Shown here one piece after another: positions 1 to 8,156 of a stretch of DNA of 64,000 bases. Numbering within the stretch: the first letter of the stretch is position 1; every line of letters starts with the position of its first letter. The stretch comes from Rhizobium grahamii. GTDB taxonomy: Bacteria; Pseudomonadota; Alphaproteobacteria; Rhizobiales; Rhizobiaceae. The stretch covers positions 2,356,001 through 2,420,000 of the forward strand of contig NZ_CP043498.1 in the NCBI RefSeq assembly GCF_009498215.1, in the 5' to 3' direction. The notes beneath the pieces are model-generated. The model was not told the DNA's origin. It saw only the letters and a list, made by a program, of their open reading frames with translations, and made no database searches. The position numbers were made by a program, and so were the translations under genes.

Positions 1-733
1 GCAGACGGTAGCGGAATGCTCGGGCAATCGCCTGCATGCGATTGACCGAGTCGAGCTTGCGCATCGCGCTCTTCAGATAGCCGACAACGGTGTGCGACGA
101 GAGGTTGAGGATAATCGCGATCTCGTCGCTGCTCTTGCCGGCGGCTGACCACCGGAGACACTCGATTTCACGGCTGCTGAGACTTTCGGGAGGCTGTTCG
201 GTCGGATGATCCTTTGCGAACAACTCCAGAAACTCGATGCTCTGGAAGACCATCGCCATGGCCTCTTCGCGTCCGATCTTCGGCCGCTCGCCTGAAAAGG
301 CGAAAATATACTGCCGCAGCTCGGCGTCATGCAGCGAAAATGCGAATGTGCTCTTCAGTCCGCGCTCGCGAAAAAGCGCCGTAAGCGCCGAGTTTTCCTG
401 GTTGGCCGCGGTTGCTTCGAACGGCGCCTGATCGCAGAAAACGGGAACGATCGATCGCCGTATCCTATTCACAAGCTTACAATAATAGAAAAGATCGGCC
501 CCGTCATAGAAGGACAGAAGCTCCTCCGGCCAGTTGCTTGAAAGACAGTTGGCTGAGAAGCTGGCGCGGTCGCCACGGGGAAAGGCAGCAAGCAAGTAAT
601 ATTGAAAGCCGCCCGACTTCGCCATTGCTTCCATGCGCTCGTCCGGCGCACTTGGCATGGTCCGCGCCGGCATATCGGGGCGTAAAACGGCATCGTCGGC
701 GCTGTCGGAGACGGCGCGCACTTGCTTTCCCAT
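1..733 (-). CDS. Orphan LuxR-family transcriptional regulator (3' end cut by window edge)
   Basis: About 244 residues are visible, running off the left edge; LuxR proteins are usually about 240-250 residues, so little is missing. The C-terminal part is a typical LuxR/GerE helix-turn-helix with SSREIECLRWSAAGKSSDEIA and the recognition segment LSSHTVVGYLKSAMRKL, keeping the conserved Glu, Leu and Gly. The N-terminal half has the size of an autoinducer-binding domain, but the ligand positions are poor: in the region NWPEELLSFY the Trp (TraR W57) is Leu, and the Asp-Pro pair that contacts the lactone is Cys-Lys. No luxI-type synthase is nearby. I infer an orphan regulator that may not bind an acyl-homoserine lactone. 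The start ATG at 733 is the first in frame after a stop near 793; no strong ribosome site is visible. Confidence 0.85.
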   Translation of the reverse strand, partial: MGKQVRAVSDSADDAVLRPDMPARTMPSAPDERMEAMAKSGGFQYYLLAAFPRGDRASFSANCLSSNWPEELLSFYDGADLFYYCKLVNRIRRSIVPVFCDQAPFEATAANQENSALTALFRERGLKSTFAFSLHDAELRQYIFAFSGERPKIGREEAMAMVFQSIEFLELFAKDHPTEQPPESLSSREIECLRWSAAGKSSDEIAIILNLSSHTVVGYLKSAMRKLDSVNRMQAIARAFRYRL

Positions 734-1135
734 CGAGACTTCCCACGGCTGCCGGCGTCGTCTGATGTCCTTGCCGTATGGTGGCAGCCTTCACGAAAAC
801 CGGAAAAAGCCGACGACTCCAGTCCCGATAACGGGATGGAGCAGATGGCCTGAAGTCATTCCGGACATGAGGATAAGAACGGAGACGGGGTCTGGCGCTT
901 ACATTCTATGTTGCGGTGCTTATAAGATGACGAAGATCAAATGCCCAACGCGCAATGCGCATGGCTCCCATGCATTTGTTACAAATTTACGTAACGGGAG
1001 GTTGCCGGGACCGTTTTACTGCTTCGCATCAGCAGCAACTAAACTTCTTATCAAAGTCTTACGATGTGCTTAGGCAATTTTTAAATGTGACAAGCTAGAG
1101 TGGCTGCCGTGGTCTTGAGTTGTGTAGAGAGTCCA
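734..1135. other. Intergenic region between the LuxR gene and sciP
   Basis: 402 bases between divergent genes, so it must hold both promoters. It is more AT-rich towards sciP (about 890-1100). I see no convincing small gene, hairpin terminator or full CtrA site (TTAA-N7-TTAA) here. The open frames present have no coding signature or ribosome site. Confidence 0.5.
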
Positions 1136-1411
1136 ATGACCGAAATGATACGTCCCCGAGTGAAATATGTCATCGGCCCCGATGGCAGCCCGCTGACGAT
1201 TGCGGATCTTCCACCGCCGAATACCCGGCGCTGGGTAATCCGTCGCAAGGCAGAGGTTGTCGCGGCTGTTCGCGGTGGCTTGTTGAGCTTGGAAGAAGCC
1301 TGCGAACGTTACACCCTGACCGTCGAGGAGTTTCTCTCCTGGCAGTCGTCGATCAACAGCCATGGCCTGGCCGGGCTGCGCACCACACGTATCCAGCAGT
1401 ATCGTCACTAG
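1136..1411 (+). CDS. sciP: SciP-like DUF1153 protein, inhibitor of CtrA
   Basis: A 91-residue protein of the DUF1153 family. In Caulobacter the family member SciP is a small helix-turn-helix protein that blocks CtrA-dependent transcription in G1. Family hallmarks seen are the N-terminal VKYVIGPDGSPLTIADLPP, then TRRWVIRRKAEVVAAVRGG and a helical segment LLSLEEACERYTLTVEEFLSW that forms the DNA-binding fold. A start at 1100 is possible in the frame, but ATG at 1136 (MTEMIRPRVKY) gives the usual family length. It lies 1.5 kb from ctrA, which fits a shared role in the cell cycle. The function is transferred from Caulobacter; family membership is clear. Confidence 0.9.
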   Translation: MTEMIRPRVKYVIGPDGSPLTIADLPPPNTRRWVIRRKAEVVAAVRGGLLSLEEACERYTLTVEEFLSWQSSINSHGLAGLRTTRIQQYRH

Positions 1412-1698
1412 ACAGCTCATCCGAGCAACGATTTTCGTTTCGGGCCGAAAGCACCCCGGTGCTACAGCGGCCCGAAACCGTTGATGCCGACAGTGGCATC
1501 ATGACTCGCCAGAGTCGGCGCGTGTCAACGTCCTTCAAAGACCACTTGGACGTCCACGCCGCCGGCGGCAGGCAAAACCTCGCCGTACCTCGATCGCGCC
1601 CCTCTCCTTTATCGAACAGTGTGTCCTCAGGTGCCGGCTTGGCGCACGCAAGGTCCCGTGCGAAGTTCTTCCTGCACTCTCTGCGAGGAAGATAATCG
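1412..1698. other. Intergenic spacer after sciP
   Basis: 287 bases between two rightward genes. An open frame crosses it but is out of phase with both neighbours and shows no conserved motif. It probably holds the promoter of the downstream acetyltransferase gene; I see no strong hairpin. Confidence 0.4.
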
Positions 1699-1980
1699 AT
1701 GGAAATCAAGAACGAAGACAACACCTCTGGCGGCCGCTATGTCGCGGAGCTCGACGGGCATCAGGCTGAGATGACGTTCTCGCGCACCAATGCGAAGCTG
1801 ATCATCATCGATCATACCGGCGTGCCGGATGCCTTAAGGGGCAAAGGTGTCGGACAAGCCCTCGCCGCTCACGCAATCGACGAAGCCAGACGCGGCGGCT
1901 GGAGGATCTTTCCGCTGTGCCCGTTCTTCAAGGCTCAGGCTCAACGACACGAAGAATGGCGCGACGTCGTCAATCTCTGA
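1699..1980 (+). CDS. Small GCN5-like N-acetyltransferase (YjdJ/NATD1 type)
   Basis: 93 residues, the normal size of this minimal GNAT family (COG2388). It has the acetyl-CoA loop in the form GVPDALRGKGVGQALAAHAIDEARRGG (residues about 40-66) and ends with the typical CPFFKAQAQRHEEWRDVV. The substrate is unknown for most members. It is followed within 75 bases by a strong terminator and then by the converging fliJ gene, so it is a single-gene unit or the end of a sciP transcript. ATG at 1699 is the only sensible start. Confidence 0.88.
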   Translation: MEIKNEDNTSGGRYVAELDGHQAEMTFSRTNAKLIIIDHTGVPDALRGKGVGQALAAHAIDEARRGGWRIFPLCPFFKAQAQRHEEWRDVVNL

Positions 1981-2054
1981 AGCGGCCAGTAACGCCAAAA
2001 GCCATGTATGACGGACACGACAGCCCATCATGCATGGCTTTTTCAGGCATCCCC

Positions 2055-2087
2055 CAGGCGCCAGCACTCTGGCGCCTGCCTTTTTTT
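2055..2087 (+). terminator. Rho-independent terminator
   Basis: A perfect 10-bp stem (CAGGCGCCAG/CTGGCGCCTG) with a CACT loop is followed by CC and seven T. It ends the acetyltransferase transcript just before the converging fliJ stop codon at 2089. Confidence 0.9.
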
Positions 2088-2088
2088 G

Positions 2089-2439
2089 TCAGGCCCGTGC
2101 GCGCACGGCACCATCGCGCTCTTCCAGCGCGGCCGCACGTGCATATTCCGCCTGCATTTCCTCGAGCGCTTGCTCGAGTGACTCTTCCTGCATCTTCAGC
2201 TCCTTGATCGAGACCTGAAGATTGTCGGCGCGTTGGCGAGCTGCCTTCGCGAAAGTCGGGTAGGCGAAATGATTCGGGTCCGAAATTCCGGATTTCTTCT
2301 CTTCGATTACGATCTGACTCTCCAGATCCTTCGTCATCCGGTCGAATTCAGACATCATCATCTGCAATTGCTGCAGCTGACGACGTTTTTCGTTCACCTG
2401 AAACTCTTTCAGACGAACTAGGCTCTCACGCGACTTCAT
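2089..2439 (-). CDS. fliJ: FliJ-like flagellar export protein
   Basis: A 116-residue, highly helical, charged protein beginning MKSRESLVRLKEFQVNEKRR and continuing as a coiled coil. It matches alphaproteobacterial FliJ, which escorts substrates at the flagellar type III export ATPase. The start was placed at 2439 because GGAG lies 8 bases upstream; ATG at 2445 and an in-frame start at 2475 are alternatives. No other flagellar gene is in the window, but fliJ beside ctrA is a known rhizobial arrangement and CtrA controls flagellar genes. It is divergent from ctrA across the 441-base regulatory region. Confidence 0.8.
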   Translation of the reverse strand: MKSRESLVRLKEFQVNEKRRQLQQLQMMMSEFDRMTKDLESQIVIEEKKSGISDPNHFAYPTFAKAARQRADNLQVSIKELKMQEESLEQALEEMQAEYARAAALEERDGAVRARA

Positions 2440-2880
2440 ACGCATTACTCCAGTGATGCGAGACCCCTGCTCCACTTACACAGCCCTCTGCGAACCGCTT
2501 TGACGCGATTTGCTCAAAAAATTTCCTTCGGTGTTAACAAAAACCTACCGTTGGTAACCTTTCGTTTACGGGCATCGTTAATGATAGTCCCGATGATTTA
2601 AGGGTCGGTAAACACAACTACGCGATTTCCGGTACCTGTTCATTGGTGAGTCGAATGAATCGCTTACCGGCCATTCTTAATGTAACAGTTGAGAAGTTGG
2701 CTTTGCGGATTCTCGTTGGAAAACAGCGGAATGGACAAAATATTTAATAAATTCTCACCCTCTTGCCAGAGTGAATCAGAATTTGTTAACCATTTCGTGG
2801 CAGGTTCCAAATCACGCAGTGACATATTCGGTATCGCGTAGGGGCCAGACCACCTTTCGGCGGCGGTAAAGGGGATAAGA
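2440..2880 (+). promoter_or_regulatory. ctrA promoter region with four GANTC sites
   Basis: An AT-rich region upstream of ctrA without a credible gene. It has four CcrM methylation sites GANTC at 2648, 2657, 2708 and 2773, where chance predicts fewer than one in that 130-base span. It also has CtrA-like half sites: GTTAAC at 2533, GTTAA at 2577 and TTAACC at 2786. In Caulobacter and relatives, ctrA is controlled by GANTC methylation and by CtrA itself, so I infer the same here. An AAGGGG ribosome site lies just before the ATG at 2881. Confidence 0.7.
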
Positions 2881-3582
2881 ATGCGGGTACTACTTATTGA
2901 AGATGACAGCGCGACAGCGCAGAGCATCGAATTGATGCTCAAGTCAGAAAGTTTTAACGTCTACACCACCGATCTCGGTGAGGAAGGCGTCGATCTCGGG
3001 AAGTTGTATGATTACGACATCATCCTTCTCGATTTGAACCTCCCCGACATGTCCGGATATGAAGTGCTCCGCACTCTCCGCCTGTCCAAGGTCAAAACAC
3101 CGATCCTGATTCTCTCCGGCATGGCCGGCATTGAGGATAAGGTCCGCGGGCTCGGCTTCGGCGCCGACGACTACATGACCAAGCCGTTCCACAAGGACGA
3201 GCTCGTCGCCCGCATCCACGCGATCGTCCGTCGTTCGAAGGGCCACGCCCAGTCGGTCATTATGACCGGCGAACTGATCGTCAACCTCGACGCCAAGACC
3301 GTCGAAGTCGGCGGCCAGCGCGTTCACCTGACGGGCAAGGAATACCAGATGCTGGAGCTGCTTTCGCTCCGCAAGGGTACGACCCTCACCAAGGAAATGT
3401 TCCTGAACCACCTTTATGGCGGTATGGACGAACCGGAACTGAAGATCATCGACGTCTTCATCTGCAAGCTGCGCAAGAAGCTCGCAAACGCCGCCGGTGG
3501 CGCGAACTACATCGAAACCGTCTGGGGCCGCGGCTATGTGCTGCGCGAGCCTGATGGCGCCGAATACGCCGAAACCGCCTGA
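2881..3582 (+). CDS. ctrA: Cell-cycle master response regulator CtrA
   Basis: 233 residues, the normal CtrA length. The receiver domain covers about residues 1-118, with acidic pocket E7, D8, D9, phosphoryl acceptor D51 in [13 protein letters not shown], and KPFHKDEL near 102. A winged-helix OmpR-type DNA-binding domain follows, with the CtrA-specific ending [13 protein letters not shown]. CtrA receives phosphate through the CckA-ChpT relay and controls division, DNA methylation and flagellar genes. Here chpT is only 0.6 kb downstream on the other strand and sciP 1.5 kb upstream. The start is supported by AAGGGG and by the conserved MRVLLIEDD. The C-terminus ends in EYAETA, so the Ala-rich proteolysis tag of Caulobacter CtrA is only partly matched. 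Confidence 0.98.
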   Translation: MRVLLIEDDSATAQSIELMLKSESFNVYTTDLGEEGVDLGKLYDYDIILLDLNLPDMSGYEVLRTLRLSKVKTPILILSGMAGIEDKVRGLGFGADDYMTKPFHKDELVARIHAIVRRSKGHAQSVIMTGELIVNLDAKTVEVGGQRVHLTGKEYQMLELLSLRKGTTLTKEMFLNHLYGGMDEPELKIIDVFICKLRKKLANAAGGANYIETVWGRGYVLREPDGAEYAETA

Positions 3583-3605
3583 AATTAGCCAACCCCTTAC
3601 CGATG

Positions 3606-3637
3606 AAAATCCCGCCCTTCTGGGCGGGATTTTTTTG
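3606..3637 (+). terminator. ctrA terminator
   Basis: The stem AATCCCGCCC/GGGCGGGATT with a TTCT loop runs directly into a row of T. It lies 24 bases after the ctrA stop codon. Confidence 0.92.
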
Positions 3638-3660
3638 TCTTGCAGCCTACTCGCACGCAG

Positions 3661-3684
3661 AAAAGCCGCCCTCGTAGGCGGCTT
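3661..3684 (-). terminator. Terminator of the receiver-chpT unit
   Basis: The hairpin AAGCCGCC/GGCGGCTT with a 6-base loop is followed on the minus strand by TTTTC. It lies 28 bases after the stop codon of the leftward receiver gene. The T run is short, so the call is tentative. Confidence 0.6.
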
Positions 3685-3711
3685 GCAGGCTTCGGCGATT
3701 GGTATGCGGTG

Positions 3712-4074
3712 TTAAGCGGCTATCGCGCGATTGCCGAAAACGGCGGTCAGAATCTTGCGGTCGAACGGCTTCAGGAGGAAATCGGTCGCGCCGGCGCGCT
3801 TGCCCATCATCAGCTTCTTCAGGTCGGCCTCGATGACGCAGTAATAGATCTTCACCTCTTTGCCGCCTTCCATGGCTCTGATAGCAACGATGAGATCGAT
3901 CGCGCCGTCCATGCCGGAATCGACGATGAGATAGTCGGGCAGCTCCATCTGGCAGCGCGACAGCGCTTCGCTGGCATTGGAGGCCTCGCTGACCAGGAAG
4001 TCCAGTTCGGAGAGAATGCGCCTTCCGACCTTGCGAACCACGTCCGAAGAGTCGGTAATCATGAACCTCTGCAT
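3712..4074 (-). CDS. Single-domain CheY-like receiver protein next to chpT
   Basis: 120 residues, only a receiver domain with no output domain. The phosphoryl-acceptor position is D52 in DYLIVDSGMDG and the conserved lysine is K102 in LLKPFDRK. The usual Thr/Ser after strand 4 is missing (IYYCVIEAD, Cys or Val at that place), and the first acidic position is Thr (MITDSS). It may therefore signal weakly or act as a scaffold. It sits just downstream of chpT on the same strand (110-base gap), which suggests a role in the same phosphorelay. CpdR or DivK are not good matches. Function beyond receiver is inference from position. Confidence 0.85.
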   Translation of the reverse strand: MQRFMITDSSDVVRKVGRRILSELDFLVSEASNASEALSRCQMELPDYLIVDSGMDGAIDLIVAIRAMEGGKEVKIYYCVIEADLKKLMMGKRAGATDFLLKPFDRKILTAVFGNRAIAA

Positions 4075-4183
4075 GGCTGCTCCTTAGCCCAGCTTCTGTC
4101 CTGGCGGGCATTTCAACCGTCAGGATAGGAACATTAGGCTAAGGAATTATTACCTCGATCAGCGGTTCGTCCCGATTCCGCTA

Positions 4184-4834
4184 TCAGGCAGCGATCAGTT
4201 CTGCACCAAAAACGATCTCTTCCGGGCTGGCGCTGTGGCTGAGCCGCATGCCGCATTCCTCAGCGAGCAGGACGGCGTAATAAGGCTGGATCGAATGGGC
4301 ATCGATCGCTTCTTCGATCTCGCCGGTGGAAATCTCGACGAACTTCGGCGGAAGCCGCATGAGCTTGCCCTTGGCGACGATCTTAAAGATCGCATCGAAT
4401 TCCGGATTCTCGAGCGTGATCTCGAGCGAACCACCGCGCGGGATAGACGAATAGGCAATCAGGAAGAGGTTCAGCAGCAGCTTCACGCGATTCTTCGGGA
4501 TAATCGCACGTGGCCCGTTCCAGGTCACTTCGGTCTTCTTTTCCGCAGCCGCGAAATCCTTAGCGGCGCGCTCGGCTTCGCCGGTGTCGATCGATGCGCC
4601 GACGGAACCGGACGCGCCGAATGCCAGGCGCGCGAACTTCAGGCGAACCGAAGCATTGAGCGCACTTGTTCTGATAAGATCCATCGCATCGGCATCGGCT
4701 CCGCCTTCGTCGAGAAGCTCGAGGCCGTTGTTGATCGCTCCTACGGGAGAGATGACGTCATGGCAAACGCGGCTGCAGAGAAGCGCGGCCAGGTCTGGGC
4801 CGGTCAAGGTAAGGTTTGGATTTTTCGACATCAT
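4184..4834 (-). CDS. chpT: Histidine phosphotransferase ChpT
   Basis: 216 residues of the HPTransfase family. The phospho-accepting histidine is H25 in SRVCHDVISPVGAI, followed by the long helix NNGLELLDEG. The C-terminal half has the degenerate ATPase-like fold seen in ChpT (NRVKLLLNLFLIAYSSIPRGG). ChpT passes phosphate from CckA to CtrA and CpdR. Placement close to ctrA supports the call. ATG at 4834 gives MMSKNPN; the second ATG is equally possible. Regulation is not visible apart from its separate transcription from ctrA. Confidence 0.92.
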   Translation of the reverse strand: MMSKNPNLTLTGPDLAALLCSRVCHDVISPVGAINNGLELLDEGGADADAMDLIRTSALNASVRLKFARLAFGASGSVGASIDTGEAERAAKDFAAAEKKTEVTWNGPRAIIPKNRVKLLLNLFLIAYSSIPRGGSLEITLENPEFDAIFKIVAKGKLMRLPPKFVEISTGEIEEAIDAHSIQPYYAVLLAEECGMRLSHSASPEEIVFGAELIAA

Positions 4835-5023
4835 CGTCTCCTGAGGGCGGTATAATCATTCCGCCGCAGATCTTGCCTCATCTAAATTGCACGAAGTTTG
4901 CGAGCGTACTCGGGCGCCATAATGACACCATATTTGGTAAACCGATTGTTAAGACCATCCGCGCAAAATGCAGTAAATGCCGGAAACGGCTCAAACGACC
5001 GACCATGATGAACGGATGACACC

Positions 5024-5620
5024 ATGCACTCCTCAATCTTCGGAAGATTTCGGGCACTTGGCCGCCTGATCCTCGCCCTCACAGTCGCCTCGACAATGCT
5101 GTCGACGACGCAGGCTTCGGCGCAGGAAGCAAACAGTGGCCAATATACGATGCAGGAGATCGTCGACGCCGGCCATTCCTTCTTCGGATCCACCAGCGGC
5201 GGCCTTGCCAAGGTCATCGAAGCGGCCTTCCAGAAATACGGGCTGCCGAACGGATACATTCTCGGCCAGGAAGGCTCCGGCGCATTCATAGCCGGCCTGA
5301 CTTACGGCGAAGGCCAGCTCAACACCAAGAACGCAGGCGAGCATCCGCTGTACTGGCAGGGCCCGTCGCTCGGCATCGACTACGGTGGCCAGGGCACGCG
5401 CGTGATGATGCTGGTCTACGATCTGCCCTCCACGGATGCCATCTACGCCCGCTTCGGCGGCGTCAGCGGCCAGGCTTTCGTCCTCGCCGGATTCGGAATG
5501 ACACTTCTCAAGAACAACAACGTTCTCATCGTGCCGATCCGCACCGGTGTCGGCGCCCGCCTCGGCCTGAACGTCGGCTACCTCAAGGTGACGCCGAGCC
5601 CGACCTGGAACCCCTTCTGA
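5024..5620 (+). CDS. eipA: EipA-like periplasmic envelope protein (DUF1134)
   Basis: 198 residues with a signal peptide (residues about 1-34: basic start, then LGRLILALTVASTMLSTTQASA). The mature part is the DUF1134 domain: QEIVDAGHSFFGSTSGGLAK, the glycine-rich YWQGPSLGIDYGGQG, and VGARLGLNVGYLKVTP near the end. The family member EipA of Brucella is a periplasmic protein needed for envelope integrity. The leader is divergent from chpT, with 189 bases between them. Family membership is clear; the role is transferred from Brucella. Confidence 0.9.
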   Translation: MHSSIFGRFRALGRLILALTVASTMLSTTQASAQEANSGQYTMQEIVDAGHSFFGSTSGGLAKVIEAAFQKYGLPNGYILGQEGSGAFIAGLTYGEGQLNTKNAGEHPLYWQGPSLGIDYGGQGTRVMMLVYDLPSTDAIYARFGGVSGQAFVLAGFGMTLLKNNNVLIVPIRTGVGARLGLNVGYLKVTPSPTWNPF

Positions 5621-5627
5621 GGCAAGC

Positions 5628-5658
5628 GTGACGGCGCACCCCGGTTCACCGTCACCTT
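5628..5658 (+). terminator. Weak terminator after eipA
   Basis: The 7-bp inverted repeat GTGACGG/CCGTCAC lies just after the eipA stop codon and is followed by CTTT only. It could be a weak or Rho-assisted terminator. Confidence 0.35.
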
Positions 5659-5737
5659 TCCGCCACTTGCCCAATCGGCGCCGTGCGCCTAATGATTGGC
5701 TTGACGCAAATCAACTTCCGGAAGCAGTGGCCCTGTC

Positions 5738-6898
5738 GTGATCGAATACGCTCTTTTGTTCGGACTGGGCTTTCTGACCGCGGCGTTTCTGGTCTTCCTG
5801 GTATCGCCCGCCGTCCACCGCCGCGTCGTCTGGTACACGGAAAACCGCATGCGGGCGACCATGCCGCTCAGTCCGCAGGAAGTCCGTGCGCAGAAGGACA
5901 TGGTCCGCGCCCTCTATGCTGCAGAAAACGCCCGCACCGCGCAGGACCTGCTCCGCGAACGCGAAAAATCCCTCTCGCTACAGCTGAAGCATGATTCGGC
6001 AGCCCGCGACGCAGGCCAGTTCGCGTCCGAGATCGGTGGACTGCAGGCCCAGATCGCCGACATGAGCGTCGAGGCAGCGGATCTTCGCTCGCATCTGCGC
6101 AAGGACGAGAACTATATCAGCCAATTGAAGACCAGCCTTCACATCGCCGAGCAGGCAAGTGCCGCCAAGGAAGGCGAACTCGATGCGCTGCGGATCCGAC
6201 TGAACAAGATCACCGAACAGGCCGATAACCTGAAGATCGATATCGCCGCGCGCGAGACCGAGGTGGAAAACCTCATGTTCAAATCAAACGCGCTTCGCAC
6301 CGAACGTGACACGCTGCGCCAGGATGTGGATCTCGTCCAGAAGCGGGCGAAGGACGCGGAGAAGAAGCTGACGCACCAGGAACATATGGTCGTCCGCCTG
6401 GAAGATAAGACGCAACGCGATACGACAGCGCTTGCCGACCGCGACGCGCTCCTTGCCCGGAAACAACAGGAAATCGCCAAGTTGAAGGATCAGTTGAAGG
6501 CCGCCAACGGGGACCTGCGCAAGGCAAACCGCGCCCTGCGCAGCGCCGGATTGGCACCGGTTCTGTCCGAACCGGACGCGGAAAAGGCGCCGAAGGAAGC
6601 GAGCATTGCGGCGCCGCTCGATGCCGCTGCCGCCACCGCTCGACTGGCCGAAGAAGTCCGCTCCCGCAGCGCTGCGGTCTCCGAACGGCTGCTGAAGGCG
6701 AAGAACGATTCGTCGCAGGATGACGCGATCAGGGAAGACATAGCATCCGTTGCAGCCAACATGGTTGCCCTGACGGCGCTTCAGGAAGGCGCGTCGTCTC
6801 CGATCCGCGATCTTCTGCCTGAGGCAAGCGATCCGCAGGAAGGCGAGCGTATCGACCTAGCACAACGCGCGGCCACCGTACTCTCCGAACCCGGCTGA
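5738..6898 (+). CDS. Membrane-anchored coiled-coil protein, function unknown
   Basis: 386 residues. An N-terminal membrane segment (residues about 4-27, LLFGLGFLTAAFLVFLVSPAV) is followed by a long coiled coil rich in Glu, Lys, Arg and Leu (about 60-270) and an Ala-rich tail. This plan suits a structural envelope protein with its coiled coil in the cytoplasm. No enzyme motif is seen. The start is GTG at 5738; the ribosome site is weak, but the membrane segment begins right after it, which supports it. The gene ends directly against the converging methyltransferase gene with no gap. Confidence 0.8.
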   Translation: MIEYALLFGLGFLTAAFLVFLVSPAVHRRVVWYTENRMRATMPLSPQEVRAQKDMVRALYAAENARTAQDLLREREKSLSLQLKHDSAARDAGQFASEIGGLQAQIADMSVEAADLRSHLRKDENYISQLKTSLHIAEQASAAKEGELDALRIRLNKITEQADNLKIDIAARETEVENLMFKSNALRTERDTLRQDVDLVQKRAKDAEKKLTHQEHMVVRLEDKTQRDTTALADRDALLARKQQEIAKLKDQLKAANGDLRKANRALRSAGLAPVLSEPDAEKAPKEASIAAPLDAAAATARLAEEVRSRSAAVSERLLKAKNDSSQDDAIREDIASVAANMVALTALQEGASSPIRDLLPEASDPQEGERIDLAQRAATVLSEPG

Positions 6899-7720
6899 TC
6901 AGATCCGCCCTGCGGCTGATGACATTGCGAACAACGCGATACCCGTTGCCGTCGCCACATTGAGGCTGTCCAACCCCTCGGACTGCGGAATTCGTGCGCT
7001 GCGGAAACGCGACAGGATCTCCTGCGGCAGCCCCTCTCCTTCCGTGCCAACGACAAGCGCCATGCGGCCGGACGGCGGTATCGACCGGATATCCGTCTCG
7101 CCACGCGGCGATAGCGTCCAGATCGCGAAATCCCGGGCTGCCAGCTGCGCCAGCAGCGCTTCGGCCGTGCCTCCCCGCTCGTAGGGAACGCTGAGCACCG
7201 AGCCCACGGAAACCCGCAGCGCCTTGCGATAGAGCGGATCGCACGAGGTCTCATCGAGAAAGACGCCATCGGCCCGAAACGCCGCGGCATTGCGGAACAT
7301 CGAGCCCGCATTGTCGTGGTTGGAAATACCGGCACCTACCAGCACAAGCGCAGTCTCAGGCAGCCGGTCGATCAGCGAGGTCGCGGAGACCCGTCTCCGA
7401 CCGAGCGCCAGGACACCGCGATGCATATGAAAGCCGACGATACGATCGAGAACCTCGGCTTCGGCAATGAAGACAGGCACGTCATCAGGCAACTGCGCCA
7501 GTATCTCCGAAACGCCGTCCGCGCGATTGCGCAGGAGAAGGATCTTCTCCGCGACAAAATCGCCGTCGTTGACGTGGGCGACCGCCAGCATGCGAAGAAC
7601 GACCGTGCCCTCGGCGATAAACCGGCCCTGCCTTCCCGTCAGATCGCGCTCCTTGATATCGCGAAATTCGGCAATGCGGGGATCGTCGGCGTCATCGATC
7701 ACTATCGGCGCGGCCGCCAT
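6899..7720 (-). CDS. TrmH/SpoU-family RNA 2'-O-methyltransferase
   Basis: 273 residues. The C-terminal SPOUT domain has the three knot motifs: LVGAGISNHDNAGSMFRNAAAF (motif 1, near residue 130), MALVVGTEGEGLP (motif 2) and RIPQSEGLDSLNVATATGIALF (motif 3). The N-terminal part (EFRDIKERDLTGRQGRFIAEG) is the substrate-binding domain of TrmH/RlmB-type enzymes. These transfer methyl from S-adenosylmethionine to a ribose 2'-OH in tRNA or rRNA; which RNA cannot be told here. It is preceded by a small membrane protein gene ending 4 bases upstream, so the two are probably co-transcribed. Confidence 0.92.
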   Translation of the reverse strand: MAAAPIVIDDADDPRIAEFRDIKERDLTGRQGRFIAEGTVVLRMLAVAHVNDGDFVAEKILLLRNRADGVSEILAQLPDDVPVFIAEAEVLDRIVGFHMHRGVLALGRRRVSATSLIDRLPETALVLVGAGISNHDNAGSMFRNAAAFRADGVFLDETSCDPLYRKALRVSVGSVLSVPYERGGTAEALLAQLAARDFAIWTLSPRGETDIRSIPPSGRMALVVGTEGEGLPQEILSRFRSARIPQSEGLDSLNVATATGIALFAMSSAAGRI

Positions 7721-7724
7721 CCTC

Positions 7725-8111
7725 TCAACCGCCGTTGATCGTTACATCGGCAACGATGCGTCCGGCTTTGATATCGAACACCAGCGCCTTCATCACGCCA
7801 TCCGATGTCGACCCGAAGAACATGATCTGGCCGCCTGAAAGCGACGAGGACTGGATGATGAAACCGGCCGGGAGGTTTGCGGTGGCCGAGATCGGTCCAT
7901 CCGCCGGTACGGCGCTGCTGGAGACCGCGACAGGCTCCTTCGCGGGAGCGCGCATCGTCTTGTAGACAACCGCGCCGAAGACCGCCATAAGGCTCACGAA
8001 CATGATGACGCCCGAAACGATCTGCAGGCGGATCATCTTGCGGCGGACACTTTCCATCGCCGGATCGAGTGGCTTTTCTTCCTGTTCGTCTTCAGGCTGG
8101 ATATTCGTCAT
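7725..8111 (-). CDS. Small single-span membrane protein, function unknown
   Basis: 128 residues. The cytoplasmic start is acidic (MTNIQPEDEQEEKPLDPAME), a membrane segment follows at about residues 30-50 (IVSGVIMFVSLMAVFGAVVY), and a periplasmic domain of about 75 residues rich in Ser, Gly and Val ends the protein. No known domain is recognised. The frame is open far upstream, but ATG at 8111 fits because the next gene starts divergently at 8157. It lies 4 bases upstream of the RNA methyltransferase gene, so they form an operon. Confidence 0.8.
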   Translation of the reverse strand: MTNIQPEDEQEEKPLDPAMESVRRKMIRLQIVSGVIMFVSLMAVFGAVVYKTMRAPAKEPVAVSSSAVPADGPISATANLPAGFIIQSSSLSGGQIMFFGSTSDGVMKALVFDIKAGRIVADVTINGG

Positions 8112-8156
8112 CTTTTGGCGTTCCATTCTTGTAAAATAATTCGGAGAAGAAGCGTC

